Shown: piece by piece, positions 35,191 through 42,989 of the stretch
Layout of the letters: every line of letters begins with the position of its first letter
How positions within the stretch are numbered: the stretch's first letter is position 1
From: M3007 sp964630705
Lineage (GTDB): Bacteria > Bacteroidota > Bacteroidia > Chitinophagales > Saprospiraceae
NCBI GenBank assembly: GCA_964630705.1
Contig: CAZVZH010000002.1
Coordinates: 8,317 to 72,316, forward strand
Direction of reading: 5' to 3'
Length of the DNA stretch: 64,000 bases
Position numbers and translations under genes: made by a program
The notes under the pieces: generated by a model
What the model saw: the letters and a program-made list of their open reading frames with translations, nothing else
Told to the model about the DNA's origin: nothing
The model's database searches: none

Positions 35191-35673
35191 ATGGTAGCAA
35201 TCATCATGGGCTCCGATTCCGATTTGCCGGTCATGCAAAAAGCCGCCGATGTTCTTTCGACGCTGCAAGTGCCGTTCGAAATGACGATCGTTTCCGCCCA
35301 CCGTACCCCGCAGCGCATGTTTGAGTTTGCGGGTAGCGCGCGCGCGCGGGGCATCCGGGTGATTATCGCCGGCGCAGGCGGCGCGGCGCACTTGCCGGGC
35401 ATGGTGGCGGCGATCAGCCCGCTTCCGGTGATCGGCGTTCCGGTGAAATCCAGCAATTCCCTCGACGGTTGGGACAGTATTTTGTCTATCCTGCAAATGC
35501 CGGAGGGGGTGCCTGTGGCCACGGTTGCGCTCAATGCGGCGCGCAACGCCGGTATCTTGGCCGCTCAAATCCTGGGCGCTGCCGACCCCGCCGTTTTGGA
35601 CCGGGTGGCGGCGTATAAAAAATCGCTGGAACAAACCGTGCTGGAAAAAGCCCGGAAAATGGAACAGGAGTAA
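35191..35673 (+). CDS. purE: N5-CAIR mutase
   Basis: This 160-residue class I PurE converts N5-CAIR to CAIR. Key blocks are IIMGSDSDLPVM, VSAHRTPQRM with the catalytic His, AGAGGAAHLPGMVA and LNAARNAGILAAQIL. The gene order purK-purE is the reverse of the E. coli purEK operon. It ends 4 bp before the stop of the convergent EAD-protease gene. Confidence 0.95.
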   Translation: MVAIIMGSDSDLPVMQKAADVLSTLQVPFEMTIVSAHRTPQRMFEFAGSARARGIRVIIAGAGGAAHLPGMVAAISPLPVIGVPVKSSNSLDGWDSILSILQMPEGVPVATVALNAARNAGILAAQILGAADPAVLDRVAAYKKSLEQTVLEKARKMEQE

Positions 35674-35677
35674 ATTT

Positions 35678-37204
35678 CTACTTCGGCAACAGTTTTTTTA
35701 CCTCCGTTACGATATCATTGTAGGCTGCGTCGCTGTTGGGGAAATCCGACACCGTACGATTCATGGTCGGCAGCGAGCGCAGTTTTTCCAGGCCGGTGCC
35801 GTCGATGTCGAGTTTTTCGATATGTACGGGTATGACCCGTTTCCCAGCTCCCATGGCGCTCAAAAGGAGATGAAACCAGGTTTCCTCGTTGAACAGGTTG
35901 GGCGTGATCAGCACCATGATGTAATCGGCCGAAGCCAGTTCGGCTTCAGCGCGCGCTTTTACATCCTCACCGGCAGGCGCTTCGTGCACATTGTAAATCT
36001 GAATTTTTTTAGTCGCCTTCAGAATGAACAAGTGCCGGTTGAATACCTGGCAGTGCGGCGTGTCCTGCACATCGTACACCACCACAAATTTGGGCACGGC
36101 ATTGGCGGCGGGTGGCGCCGGCGTGGGGGCGGGCGCTTGTGCGGATTCTGTTCCGCCGGAACTTGCTGCGGGCGCCGGATTCGTTCTGGGTGCGGCTGTT
36201 TTTCCTAAAACCTGAAAAATATCGCGAAACAACACCCCCCGGTTAGCGCCTTTCCGGTCGCCTTTGGCATTGATCTGTAAGCCGCCCTCGGCTTCGGTTT
36301 TGCCGGCGTGGTGGATGGCGATCACCTTCCAGTCTTTGTTGAACACCGGAGCGCCGCTGCTGCCCGGTTCGGTATCGGTCGTGTAGTACACGTGTTGGTT
36401 CCACACGCTGAGCACTTCGTTGGCGTTGAGGGCAATTTGTTTGTCCTGACCTTTCGGGTGCTGGATGATCGTCACCGGCTCGCCAACGGTAGGAATGGCG
36501 CTGGGGTCGAACTGGACGAAGCCCCACTGGCGGAGCGGCGTTTGCGGGTTGTCAATGATTTTTACCCGGCAAAAATCAAACTGGTCGGGCGTGCTGGTTT
36601 GAAAATCGGAGGGGTCCAATTGGTACGAGGTCCGGGTTTTGGTATTTCCGGCTGCGTCCATTTCATAGTTGAATTCAATCCGGGCGTCGCGGGCCACATC
36701 TGCCGAAGGGATCACGTGGTTGTTGGTAAACAGATACCCGTCTTCTGTGAGAAATCCGCTGCCCAATTCGCCGTCGGCGCACACCACCCGGCAAACGGCC
36801 TTCGATGCCTGAAGGGCTTTTTCCAGCCAATTTATTTTAAGCAGGTTATTCTGCGGGCCGATAATTTTTTCCAAACGGGCTTCATCGGGCACCTGGAATT
36901 GAAAGGTGGTCAGGCTTCGAATTTGCGCGTCGCGGTCGATGCGGCGGGGCACCTCTTTCATCAATTCCAGCAGGCCGAAACAAGTGCGCGCCGAGATGCG
37001 GGAATACTCTTCGAAGCTGATCATGCCCCGTTGGAACATTTTGCTGGCCTCTTTGAAATTGCCCGATTGTAAAATGATGTCCTGCCGCAAGCCCGCTTGC
37101 GCCTGCTTGTCGAGTTCGAGCAGGGCGTCGAGGGCTTTTTCCACCTCTTTGTCGGCGAGGAGGCCTTCAATGGTTTGCAGGTATACGAGTTGAGCGTTTT
37201 GCAT
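35678..37204 (-). CDS. Putative EAD11 - trypsin-like protease - TIR-like conflict/signalling protein
   Basis: This 508-residue soluble protein has three parts. Residues 1 to about 90 form a helical segment resembling effector-associated domain 11: TIEGLLADKEVEKALDALLEL, then LQSGNFKEASKMFQRGMISFEEYSRI. Residues about 130-335 are a chymotrypsin/trypsin-fold protease with triad candidates H163 (TNNHVI), D210 (QFDFCRVKI) and S283 (GSSGAPVF). A Pro/Ala linker (about 341-370) leads to a TIR-like domain (371-508) with ADYIMVLITPNLFN, GKRVIPVHIEKL and LRSLPTMNRTVSDF. At the position where TIR NADases usually carry catalytic Glu (four residues after W443) there is L447, so this TIR may bind rather than cleave. 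EAD-protease proteins are known from work on bacterial conflict systems. The gene follows the 37245 gene by 40 bp, last in a row of same-strand genes. Confidence 0.75.
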   Translation of the reverse strand: MQNAQLVYLQTIEGLLADKEVEKALDALLELDKQAQAGLRQDIILQSGNFKEASKMFQRGMISFEEYSRISARTCFGLLELMKEVPRRIDRDAQIRSLTTFQFQVPDEARLEKIIGPQNNLLKINWLEKALQASKAVCRVVCADGELGSGFLTEDGYLFTNNHVIPSADVARDARIEFNYEMDAAGNTKTRTSYQLDPSDFQTSTPDQFDFCRVKIIDNPQTPLRQWGFVQFDPSAIPTVGEPVTIIQHPKGQDKQIALNANEVLSVWNQHVYYTTDTEPGSSGAPVFNKDWKVIAIHHAGKTEAEGGLQINAKGDRKGANRGVLFRDIFQVLGKTAAPRTNPAPAASSGGTESAQAPAPTPAPPAANAVPKFVVVYDVQDTPHCQVFNRHLFILKATKKIQIYNVHEAPAGEDVKARAEAELASADYIMVLITPNLFNEETWFHLLLSAMGAGKRVIPVHIEKLDIDGTGLEKLRSLPTMNRTVSDFPNSDAAYNDIVTEVKKLLPK

Positions 37205-37244
37205 GAAATTACTTGGTTTTTAGTCTGTTCGGTGGCGGGCGCGT

Positions 37245-37757
37245 TTACACCAGGCGCCGGTGCCAGCTTTGCGAAAAAGGCAGCAGCCATTTTTCCTGGA
37301 GTTCCAGTTTGTTTTGCACCAGGGTGTTGACCATGAGCGTGTCGGCTGTGATGGTTTTTTCGGCAAGATGCCGGCTGAGCTCTTCCCGGCCTGCAAATTG
37401 AAGTTTGCTTTCGTGCACCCAGGCAAAGCGCATGCGTTCGAAAAAATCGATATTCAGCTGGTGCCCCAGCGCTTCGAGGAAATGTACGGACTTGTCGATG
37501 GAGCAGCCGCTGGCGCCGGCTTGCGTTTCGTCGACCATGAGGACAACAAACTGGTTTTCAAAAATTTCTGCAGTGGCCTTCAACGCCTGGTTGTGCGCTG
37601 TCCATTGTCGCACAAAGTGCGCGAGCGCCTGTTCGGCCACTTCCTTTTCTTCGGCATTGAGCGGCCGGCTGATCGTATACACCCAAACACGGGATTGGGG
37701 AGCATAACCGGCAGCGGAGGCCAGGCTGGGGGTCAGTGAAGTTGGCGTACTGGTCAT
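37245..37757 (-). CDS. Conserved Bacteroidota protein of unknown function (often labelled ABC transporter ATPase)
   Basis: This 170-residue protein has blocks I recall from a conserved Bacteroidota family: RVWVYTISRPLNAEE, ALAHFVRQWTAHNQALKATAEI, FVVLMVDETQAGASGCSIDKSVHFLEAL and the C-terminal LPFSQSWHRRLV. Despite the label often attached to the family, no Walker A, signature or Walker B motif is visible, so an ATPase role is not supported. Its ATG overlaps the stop of the upstream Fe-S protein gene (ATGA), so the two are translationally coupled. Confidence 0.8.
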   Translation of the reverse strand: MTSTPTSLTPSLASAAGYAPQSRVWVYTISRPLNAEEKEVAEQALAHFVRQWTAHNQALKATAEIFENQFVVLMVDETQAGASGCSIDKSVHFLEALGHQLNIDFFERMRFAWVHESKLQFAGREELSRHLAEKTITADTLMVNTLVQNKLELQEKWLLPFSQSWHRRLV

Positions 37758-38536
37758 GATTTAATATTGTTCAAAATTAACTCCGAGAGGTCGAACACCA
37801 TGACCTGCTCGTTCTTTTCCTTGGCTTTCAAGCCGTCTTGCAGCATGGTGATGCAAAACGGGCAATTGGCCGCGACAGTTGGCGCGCCGGTGCTCAGCGC
37901 CTCCTCGACGCGTTCAGTATTGATGCGTTTGTCGCCGGGCTCGTCTTCTTTCCACATTTGCGCGCCCCCGGCCCCGCAGCAGAGGCCGTTCTTCCGGGAG
38001 CGTTTCATTTCCACCAGATCGGCGTCGAGGGCTTCGAGCAAAGCCCGCGGGGCTTCGTACACCTCGTTGGCGCGGCCCAGGTAGCAGGAGTCGTGGTAGG
38101 TAATGCGTTTTCCTTTAAATGCGCCGCCTTCGCGGAGTTTCAGCCGGCCGGTTTGAATCAGTTCTTGAAGCAGTTGGGTGTGGTGCACCACCTCGTAGTT
38201 GCCGCCGAGTTCGGGGTATTCGTTTTTTAAAATATTGAAACAGTGCGGGCAGGCCGTGACGATTTTTTGGACGCCGTACAGGTTCAGCGTTTCGATGTTC
38301 ATCATGGCCGTCAGTTGAAAAAGGAACTCGTTGCCGGCCCGCCGGGCGGGGTCGCCGGTGCAGCGTTCTTCCTGGCCCAGGATGGCAAATTCGACGCCGG
38401 CCAGTTGTAAAATTTCGCAGAGCGCCTGCGTCACCTTTTGCGCGCGGGCATCGAAAGAGCCGGCGCAGCCGACCCAGAAAAGGATTTCCGGACTTTTTCC
38501 TTCCGATTGATATTCAGCGTATGTTTTTGCGAGCAT
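37754..38536 (-). CDS. HdrB/GlpC-like CCG-domain Fe-S protein
   Basis: The protein is 260 residues from ATG 38536 (MLAKTYAEYQSEGKSPE). It has two cysteine-rich CCG-type domains. The first contains FWVGCAGSFDAR, EERCTGDPARRAGN and TACPHCFNILKNEYPE; the second contains YHDSCYLGRANE, NGLCCGAGGAQMW and ANCPFCITM. These are as in heterodisulfide reductase subunit B, GlpC and LutA. Such domains bind noncubane Fe-S clusters and handle thiol or disulfide or quinone-linked redox. It starts 13 bp after the integral-membrane partner's stop, so together they form an Hdr-like membrane redox module. Confidence 0.9.
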   Translation of the reverse strand: MLAKTYAEYQSEGKSPEILFWVGCAGSFDARAQKVTQALCEILQLAGVEFAILGQEERCTGDPARRAGNEFLFQLTAMMNIETLNLYGVQKIVTACPHCFNILKNEYPELGGNYEVVHHTQLLQELIQTGRLKLREGGAFKGKRITYHDSCYLGRANEVYEAPRALLEALDADLVEMKRSRKNGLCCGAGGAQMWKEDEPGDKRINTERVEEALSTGAPTVAANCPFCITMLQDGLKAKEKNEQVMVFDLSELILNNIKS

Positions 38537-38549
38537 GCAAATAATGTGT

Positions 38550-39860
38550 TTAGTGGTTGTGGCGCCAGGCGTCGCGGTCGTCCGACATGGCCCAGGCGGC
38601 GCCATTGTTTTCGATAGCGTTGAACATGGGCAGCCACTCCGACGGCCCGGCGGAAAGCGTCAGTATTTCGTAGCGGCGGAGCTGTAAAATAATATCCAGC
38701 GGATTGATTAACACCGGACAAGCCTCTACGCAGGCGTTGCAGGTCGTGCAGGCGTGCAGTTCTTCCGGACTGATAGCGTCGAACAGCGATTTTCCATCGT
38801 TGTAATTTTCCAGGCTTTGCGCGCCGCTGTCCAACTGGCGGCCGACCTCTTCGGCGCGGTCGCGGACATCCATCATGATTTTTCTGGGCGATAGTTTTTT
38901 GCCTGTCAGGTTGGCCGGGCAGGCGGCCGTGCAGCGCCCGCATTCTGTGCAGGTATAGGCTTGCAGCAGGTTGTTCCGGCTGAGGGAAAACACGTCGTTG
39001 GCGCCGAATTCCGGCAGTTCGGCAGCGCCCGAGTCCGCCTGCTCCAGCCCCATCATGATGCGCACTTCTTTTTGAATCTCAGGCATATTCGTCATTTGCC
39101 CCTTTGGCGTCTGCCGGGCCAGCCAGGTGTTGGGAAAGGCTAACAAAATATGCAGGTGTTTGGAATAGGGCAGGTAGCATAAAAACCCAAAAACTGTAGT
39201 GATGTGCAGCCACCAGCCAAAGCGCTCGATGGCCATAACCGCGCCATCGCTCAGGCCACCGAACAACATCGGCCCCAACCAACTGCTCACCGCAAAGGCG
39301 CCGGTCGGCGGGTAGTGTTCCAGGCCGCGGCTTTGCAGCACCTTGTCGCCGCCGTTCATGCAGCAAATACCGGCAATGAGGATGATCTCGCCAAGCAGGA
39401 TGAGGTTGGCGTCTTTGAACGGCCAGCCTTTCATTTCCGGTTTGTGGAAGCGGGGCACGCGCAGCAGGTTGCGGCGGGCCAGAAAAATCAGGGTGGCGAC
39501 CAGCGCCAGCACAGAAAGTATTTCAATAAAACTGATGACAAAAGTGTAGAAACCGCCCAGGCTGGAGGCAAAAAAACGGTGACTTCCCGTCAGCCCATCT
39601 ACCAGGATTTCCACAAGTTCGATCTGCGTGATGACAAAAGCGGCGTAAATAAAAAAGTGCAGAACAGCCGGCAGCCAGTTTTTAAACATTTTCTGCTGGC
39701 CGAATGCCACCAACAGCAGGTTGCGCCAGCGCTGGCCGGTATCACCTTCCGTTTTCACGGATTTGCCCAGGGCGATGTTGCGCCAAACGCGGCGGTACCC
39801 CTTCCATGCAAACCATGCGCTGAAGCCCAAAAGGACGATAAAAAGTAAAATTTGCCCCAT
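38550..39860 (-). CDS. Membrane-bound Fe-S oxidoreductase (HdrE/HdrC-like fusion)
   Basis: The protein is 436 residues from ATG 39860 (MGQILLFIVLLGFSAWFAWKG). The N-terminal two-thirds has about five or six membrane helices, with histidines (VLHFFIY, WWLHITTVFG) that could bind heme as in nitrate-reductase gamma/HdrE subunits. The C-terminal part holds two [4Fe-4S] ferredoxin motifs, CTECGRCTAACP and CTTCNACVEACP. It probably passes electrons between the quinone pool and the following CCG protein. The physiological substrate is unknown. It is the first gene of the minus-strand group ending in the EAD protease gene. Confidence 0.87.
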   Translation of the reverse strand: MGQILLFIVLLGFSAWFAWKGYRRVWRNIALGKSVKTEGDTGQRWRNLLLVAFGQQKMFKNWLPAVLHFFIYAAFVITQIELVEILVDGLTGSHRFFASSLGGFYTFVISFIEILSVLALVATLIFLARRNLLRVPRFHKPEMKGWPFKDANLILLGEIILIAGICCMNGGDKVLQSRGLEHYPPTGAFAVSSWLGPMLFGGLSDGAVMAIERFGWWLHITTVFGFLCYLPYSKHLHILLAFPNTWLARQTPKGQMTNMPEIQKEVRIMMGLEQADSGAAELPEFGANDVFSLSRNNLLQAYTCTECGRCTAACPANLTGKKLSPRKIMMDVRDRAEEVGRQLDSGAQSLENYNDGKSLFDAISPEELHACTTCNACVEACPVLINPLDIILQLRRYEILTLSAGPSEWLPMFNAIENNGAAWAMSDDRDAWRHNH

Positions 39861-39985
39861 AATTTTCAATTTGACGGCCCAAAATACTGCGTTAAAACGA
39901 GTAGCGGCAAAGGATACGGCACGCTTTTCTTCAGCAGATAAACCGGCCGGTTGCGTACCTTCGCACAATTATAACAACATCTGAA

Positions 39986-40486
39986 ATGAAAATACTGGAC
40001 AACCGTCAAATTCGGCAAAAGATCAAACGGCTGGCGATCGAAATCCTGGAACACCACTTCGGCGAGCCGGAGTTGATCCTGGCCGGACTGAACAACAACG
40101 GGGTTCAGTTTGCCCAACTATTGCTCGACGAACTGCAGCCCCTGGCTCCTCCCGACATGCAGATCCAGCTGACCCGTATCCGGCTCAACCCCGCCAACCC
40201 CCTGGAATACCCGCCGGCTATCGAACTTCCGGTAGAGCGCTTGCACAACAAGCCGATTATTATTGTAGACGATGTGGCGAACACCGGGCGCACCATTTTT
40301 TACGCTGTTCAGCCCTTGCTGCCCATTTTACCTAAACAAGTAGAAGTGGCGGTTTTGGTTGATCGCAAACACAAATCGTTTCCGATCAAAGCGGACTATG
40401 TGGGCCTGTCGCTCTACACTACGCTCAAAAACGATATTGAAGTGCAATTGCGGGGTGTGGGAGAGCTGGCTGTGTTTCTCAACTAA
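39986..40486 (+). CDS. PyrR-like phosphoribosyltransferase
   Basis: This 166-residue type I PRTase has the PRPP loop IIIVDDVANTGRTIFYAV and an N-terminal IRQKIKRLAIEILEHHFGEPELILAGLNNNG block. VAVLVDRKHKSFPIKADYVGLSL near the C terminus resembles PyrR (VLVDRGHRELPIRADYVG). PyrR-family members can act as uracil phosphoribosyltransferases and as RNA-binding regulators of pyr genes. No PyrR-type attenuator is seen in front of a pyr operon here, so an enzymatic or unknown role is as likely. Confidence 0.85.
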   Translation: MKILDNRQIRQKIKRLAIEILEHHFGEPELILAGLNNNGVQFAQLLLDELQPLAPPDMQIQLTRIRLNPANPLEYPPAIELPVERLHNKPIIIVDDVANTGRTIFYAVQPLLPILPKQVEVAVLVDRKHKSFPIKADYVGLSLYTTLKNDIEVQLRGVGELAVFLN

Positions 40487-40489
40487 AAT

Positions 40490-41218
40490 TTATGTGCCAG
40501 GCGCCGCCTGAGCCAACCGCGCTTCCTGTGCAAGCCGCGCTTTGCGGGCGCGTTTTTGGTCGGCATTACTGTCGTACAGGCAATACTGATCGTATTTGAC
40601 TCGGTCGCGCTCCGCCCAGATGTCCTTGCCGATGTCGCACAGCACCACAAGTTCCTGGTAAATTTTGTTGCCCTGATCGACTCGGCGCTCCACGCCAATG
40701 TCGCGGTCGTGGATTTTATCCTGTTGAATGTTCAGCGCTTTTTCAAATGCGGTGCAAGCGTCGAGCACGCGTTGAATGATGTTTTCATTGACGCCGGCAT
40801 CAGCCAGAAAATCAATTTGCGCGCGGGCAACGCGGGCTACCCGGCGGCCACAAAACAGCAGTTGCGGGTCGCTCATATCGCCCAGCCTGGCCGTGCCGAA
40901 TTTGCGGTATCGCCCGGTTCTGTCGTGAAATTTCATGGATACACGGGTCATGAGCGAGCGGATGGCGGCGCGCAGTTTGTCGGCCGCCTGGTTTTTCTTT
41001 TCGGTACAAATCATTTGCTCGCCAACCATCTCGTCATCATCCGGCAATTGGTGAAATTGCGCGCAGAGCAACTGGAAGGCTTTGATTCGATCCGCGCTGT
41101 ATCCGTATTGCTGGAAAAACTCCAGATCGCGGTGCGCCTGGCGGATGGCTTGCATGCAGGTCACATACAACTCGGGGTCAGAAACATTGTGCTTGCGGTG
41201 TCCGGCTTGTTTTTTCAT
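40490..41218 (-). CDS. Uncharacterised helical protein
   Basis: The protein is 242 residues from ATG 41218 (MKKQAGHRKHNVSDPELYVTCM); a longer start at 41275 is possible but places the start before a poorly conserved-looking stretch. It is rich in charged and helical segments (AIRQAHRDLEFFQQYGYSADR, ACTAFEKALNIQQDKIHDRD, YQELVVLCDIGKDIWAERD) and ends in an Ala/Arg/Lys-rich tail with two ARLAQ repeats. No signal peptide or membrane helix is seen. I do not recognise a family. It has its own good promoter about 120 bp upstream, so it is a single-gene unit. Confidence 0.7.
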   Translation of the reverse strand: MKKQAGHRKHNVSDPELYVTCMQAIRQAHRDLEFFQQYGYSADRIKAFQLLCAQFHQLPDDDEMVGEQMICTEKKNQAADKLRAAIRSLMTRVSMKFHDRTGRYRKFGTARLGDMSDPQLLFCGRRVARVARAQIDFLADAGVNENIIQRVLDACTAFEKALNIQQDKIHDRDIGVERRVDQGNKIYQELVVLCDIGKDIWAERDRVKYDQYCLYDSNADQKRARKARLAQEARLAQAAPGT

Positions 41219-41343
41219 AATGACCGTCGTCTTGATGCCAACAACTGATTGCCGGAATAAGCTTTTTGTTTTCAAATAAAAATGTGCTACAAGTGCTTAT
41301 TGCCTCTGCAAATCAGTGTTTTACAAAATTTAAAAACACAGGG

Positions 41344-41375
41344 CAAATATAGCCGGCTTAAAAATATAAAACAAA
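41344..41375 (-). promoter_or_regulatory. Bacteroidota promoter for gene 41218
   Basis: On the minus strand TTTG (41375-41372), a 20-base spacer and TATATTTG (41351-41344) match the consensus. The leader would be about 120 nt. Near its 5' end it can fold a small GTGTTTT/AAAACAC hairpin. Confidence 0.65.
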
Positions 41376-41487
41376 ATATTTTTAATGAAAATTAATTTCT
41401 TACTCATTCGGAATTTCCCCGGCAGGTTTTTTGGTGTCCATTAAAAAGCTCAGGCATCAGACCGGCTTGGGGCGACTTTTGGGTGTG

Positions 41488-42693
41488 CTAATCCGCCAAT
41501 TGTTGCCATACTCGGGCAGCCAGCGTTTCGCCAATGGCCAGCGAAGCAGTAGCCGCCGGGCTGGGGGCATTGCACACCTGAATCAGGGCGGGTTTTTCGA
41601 GGATCAGAAAATCGTCGTGGAGCTGGCCGTCTGGGGTGCAGGCCATGGCGCGAACGCCGCTGCGCCCGGGCCGGACATCCTGCGTCTTTAGTTCCGGCAC
41701 CAGGCGCTGCAGGGCCTGAACAAAGCGCTTTTTGGAATACGAGCGCTGCAACTCTGCCCAGCCGTCGCGCCAGTATTTCCGGGCAAGCCGCCGGAAGCCG
41801 GGGTAGGCGAGGGTCTCCAACAACTCGCCCAGGTGCAGGTCTGAACGGTGGTACCCTTCCCGGCGGAAGGCCAGCACAGCATTCGGTCCCGCCTCGATGC
41901 CGCCTTCGATCATGCGGGTAAAGTGCACCCCCAAAAAGGGAAAGTTGGGGTTGGGCACCGGGTAGATCAGGTTGCGCACCAGGTGCTGGCGTTCCGAAAC
42001 CAATTCGTAGTATTCCCCTCGGAACGGAATAATTTGTACCCCGGGATTTTCCCCGCTTTTTCGAGCCAGATGGTCGGAGTAAAGTCCGCCGCAAACAACC
42101 GCCAGGCGTGCAGAACCTTCCCAGTTTTCAGCTTCCAGCCGCACCGCCCCGGGCGCCTGCCGGATGCCGGTTATCCGGACACCGGTTTGAATTTGACCGC
42201 CGGCAGCCAAAATCAGTTCGGCGTATTTTTGGGCCACATGTCCGTAGTTGACAATACCTGCCTGCGGCACCCAAACCGCTTCCACAGCACGCGCAAAGGG
42301 CTCGATTTCACGGGTTTCGTCCGGTCCGATTTTTCGAAGGCCCTTTAGGCCGTTGGCCAACCCCCGCTGGTAAATCTGCTCCAAAGGGCCGCGTTCTGAG
42401 GCCTCCACCGCGACGATGATTTTTCCGCAAATGTCAAACGGCAGTCCCTGCTCGCGGCAAAATTCGAGGAGCAACTGATAGCCGCGCCGGCAGTTGGTGG
42501 CGCGCAAACTGCCCGGCCGGTAATAAATTCCGCTGTGGATGACACCGCTGTTTCGGCTGCTTTGATGACTGGCCACGGCCTTTTCTTTTTCCACGACCAG
42601 CAGCCGCAAATCAGGTCTTTTTTGCAATAATTGCCAGGCGGTAGCCAGGCCTACGATACCGCCGCCAACCACGATAATATCTTGTTGAACCAT
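41488..42693 (-). CDS. lhgO: L-2-hydroxyglutarate oxidase LhgO
   Basis: The protein is 401 residues from ATG 42693 (MVQQDIIVVGGGIVGLATAW). It is an FAD-dependent DAO-family oxidase. The Rossmann GGGIVGLATAWQLLQKRP motif, EKEKAVASHQSSRNSGVIHSG-like FAD-contact block and YYRPGSLRATNCRRG are the pattern of YgaF/LhgO, which oxidises L-2-hydroxyglutarate to 2-oxoglutarate. The C terminus has GVRAMACTPDGQLHDDFLI and a NAPSPAATASLAIG flavin-binding segment. It is a lone gene here, without the csiD/gabDTP neighbours of E. coli. Confidence 0.9.
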   Translation of the reverse strand: MVQQDIIVVGGGIVGLATAWQLLQKRPDLRLLVVEKEKAVASHQSSRNSGVIHSGIYYRPGSLRATNCRRGYQLLLEFCREQGLPFDICGKIIVAVEASERGPLEQIYQRGLANGLKGLRKIGPDETREIEPFARAVEAVWVPQAGIVNYGHVAQKYAELILAAGGQIQTGVRITGIRQAPGAVRLEAENWEGSARLAVVCGGLYSDHLARKSGENPGVQIIPFRGEYYELVSERQHLVRNLIYPVPNPNFPFLGVHFTRMIEGGIEAGPNAVLAFRREGYHRSDLHLGELLETLAYPGFRRLARKYWRDGWAELQRSYSKKRFVQALQRLVPELKTQDVRPGRSGVRAMACTPDGQLHDDFLILEKPALIQVCNAPSPAATASLAIGETLAARVWQQLAD

Positions 42694-42757
42694 ACCCTTT
42701 ATGTTTTTGACGGCAAAGTTGACGAATTCACGCCTTGGTTTGGAAAATGAGCTAAGA

Positions 42758-42870
42758 GGAAGCGCCCACACTACTGGACAACATTTTGTTCTTCGGGTGA
42801 ATCCAGACCTTCCAGGTTTGAGAAACCTGGAAGGTCTTTACCGAAAATATCCAGTAGTGTGGGAAGCGCC
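42758..42870. mobile_element. MITE-like 95-bp element with terminal inverted repeats and 9-bp flanking duplication
   Basis: A 95-bp stretch (42767-42861) begins CACACTACTGGA and ends TCCAGTAGTGTG, a perfect 12-bp inverted repeat. It is flanked by a perfect 9-bp direct repeat GGAAGCGCC (42758-42766 and 42862-42870), the signature of a target-site duplication. Inside lies a second palindrome, AGACCTTCCAGGTTT-gag-AAACCTGGAAGGTCT (42806-42838). It codes for nothing and is too short to be an insertion sequence. It lies between lhgO and the TonB receptor, upstream of the latter's promoter. Confidence 0.75.
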
Positions 42871-42939
42871 TGCCTTGTTGTTTTTCAATATTTTGAGATA
42901 AAAGCCAACTTTTTGTCTGGTACAATCTATTTCAAGTCC

Positions 42940-42968
42940 TTTGAAATAGCGCGTTGCGGCTATCTTTG
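42940..42968 (+). promoter_or_regulatory. Bacteroidota promoter for TonB receptor-selD operon
   Basis: TTTG (42940-42943), a 17-base spacer and TATCTTTG (42961-42968) are a close match to the consensus. The start codon of the receptor follows at 42990. Confidence 0.75.
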
Positions 42969-42989
42969 CCGCCCTCTAACATAGCATTG

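Noticed and set aside
41450..42094. Minus-strand open frame of 214 codons inside lhgO
   Set aside because: It is out of frame with the clearly recognisable LhgO protein and Pro/Arg-rich, as expected of a GC-rich shadow.
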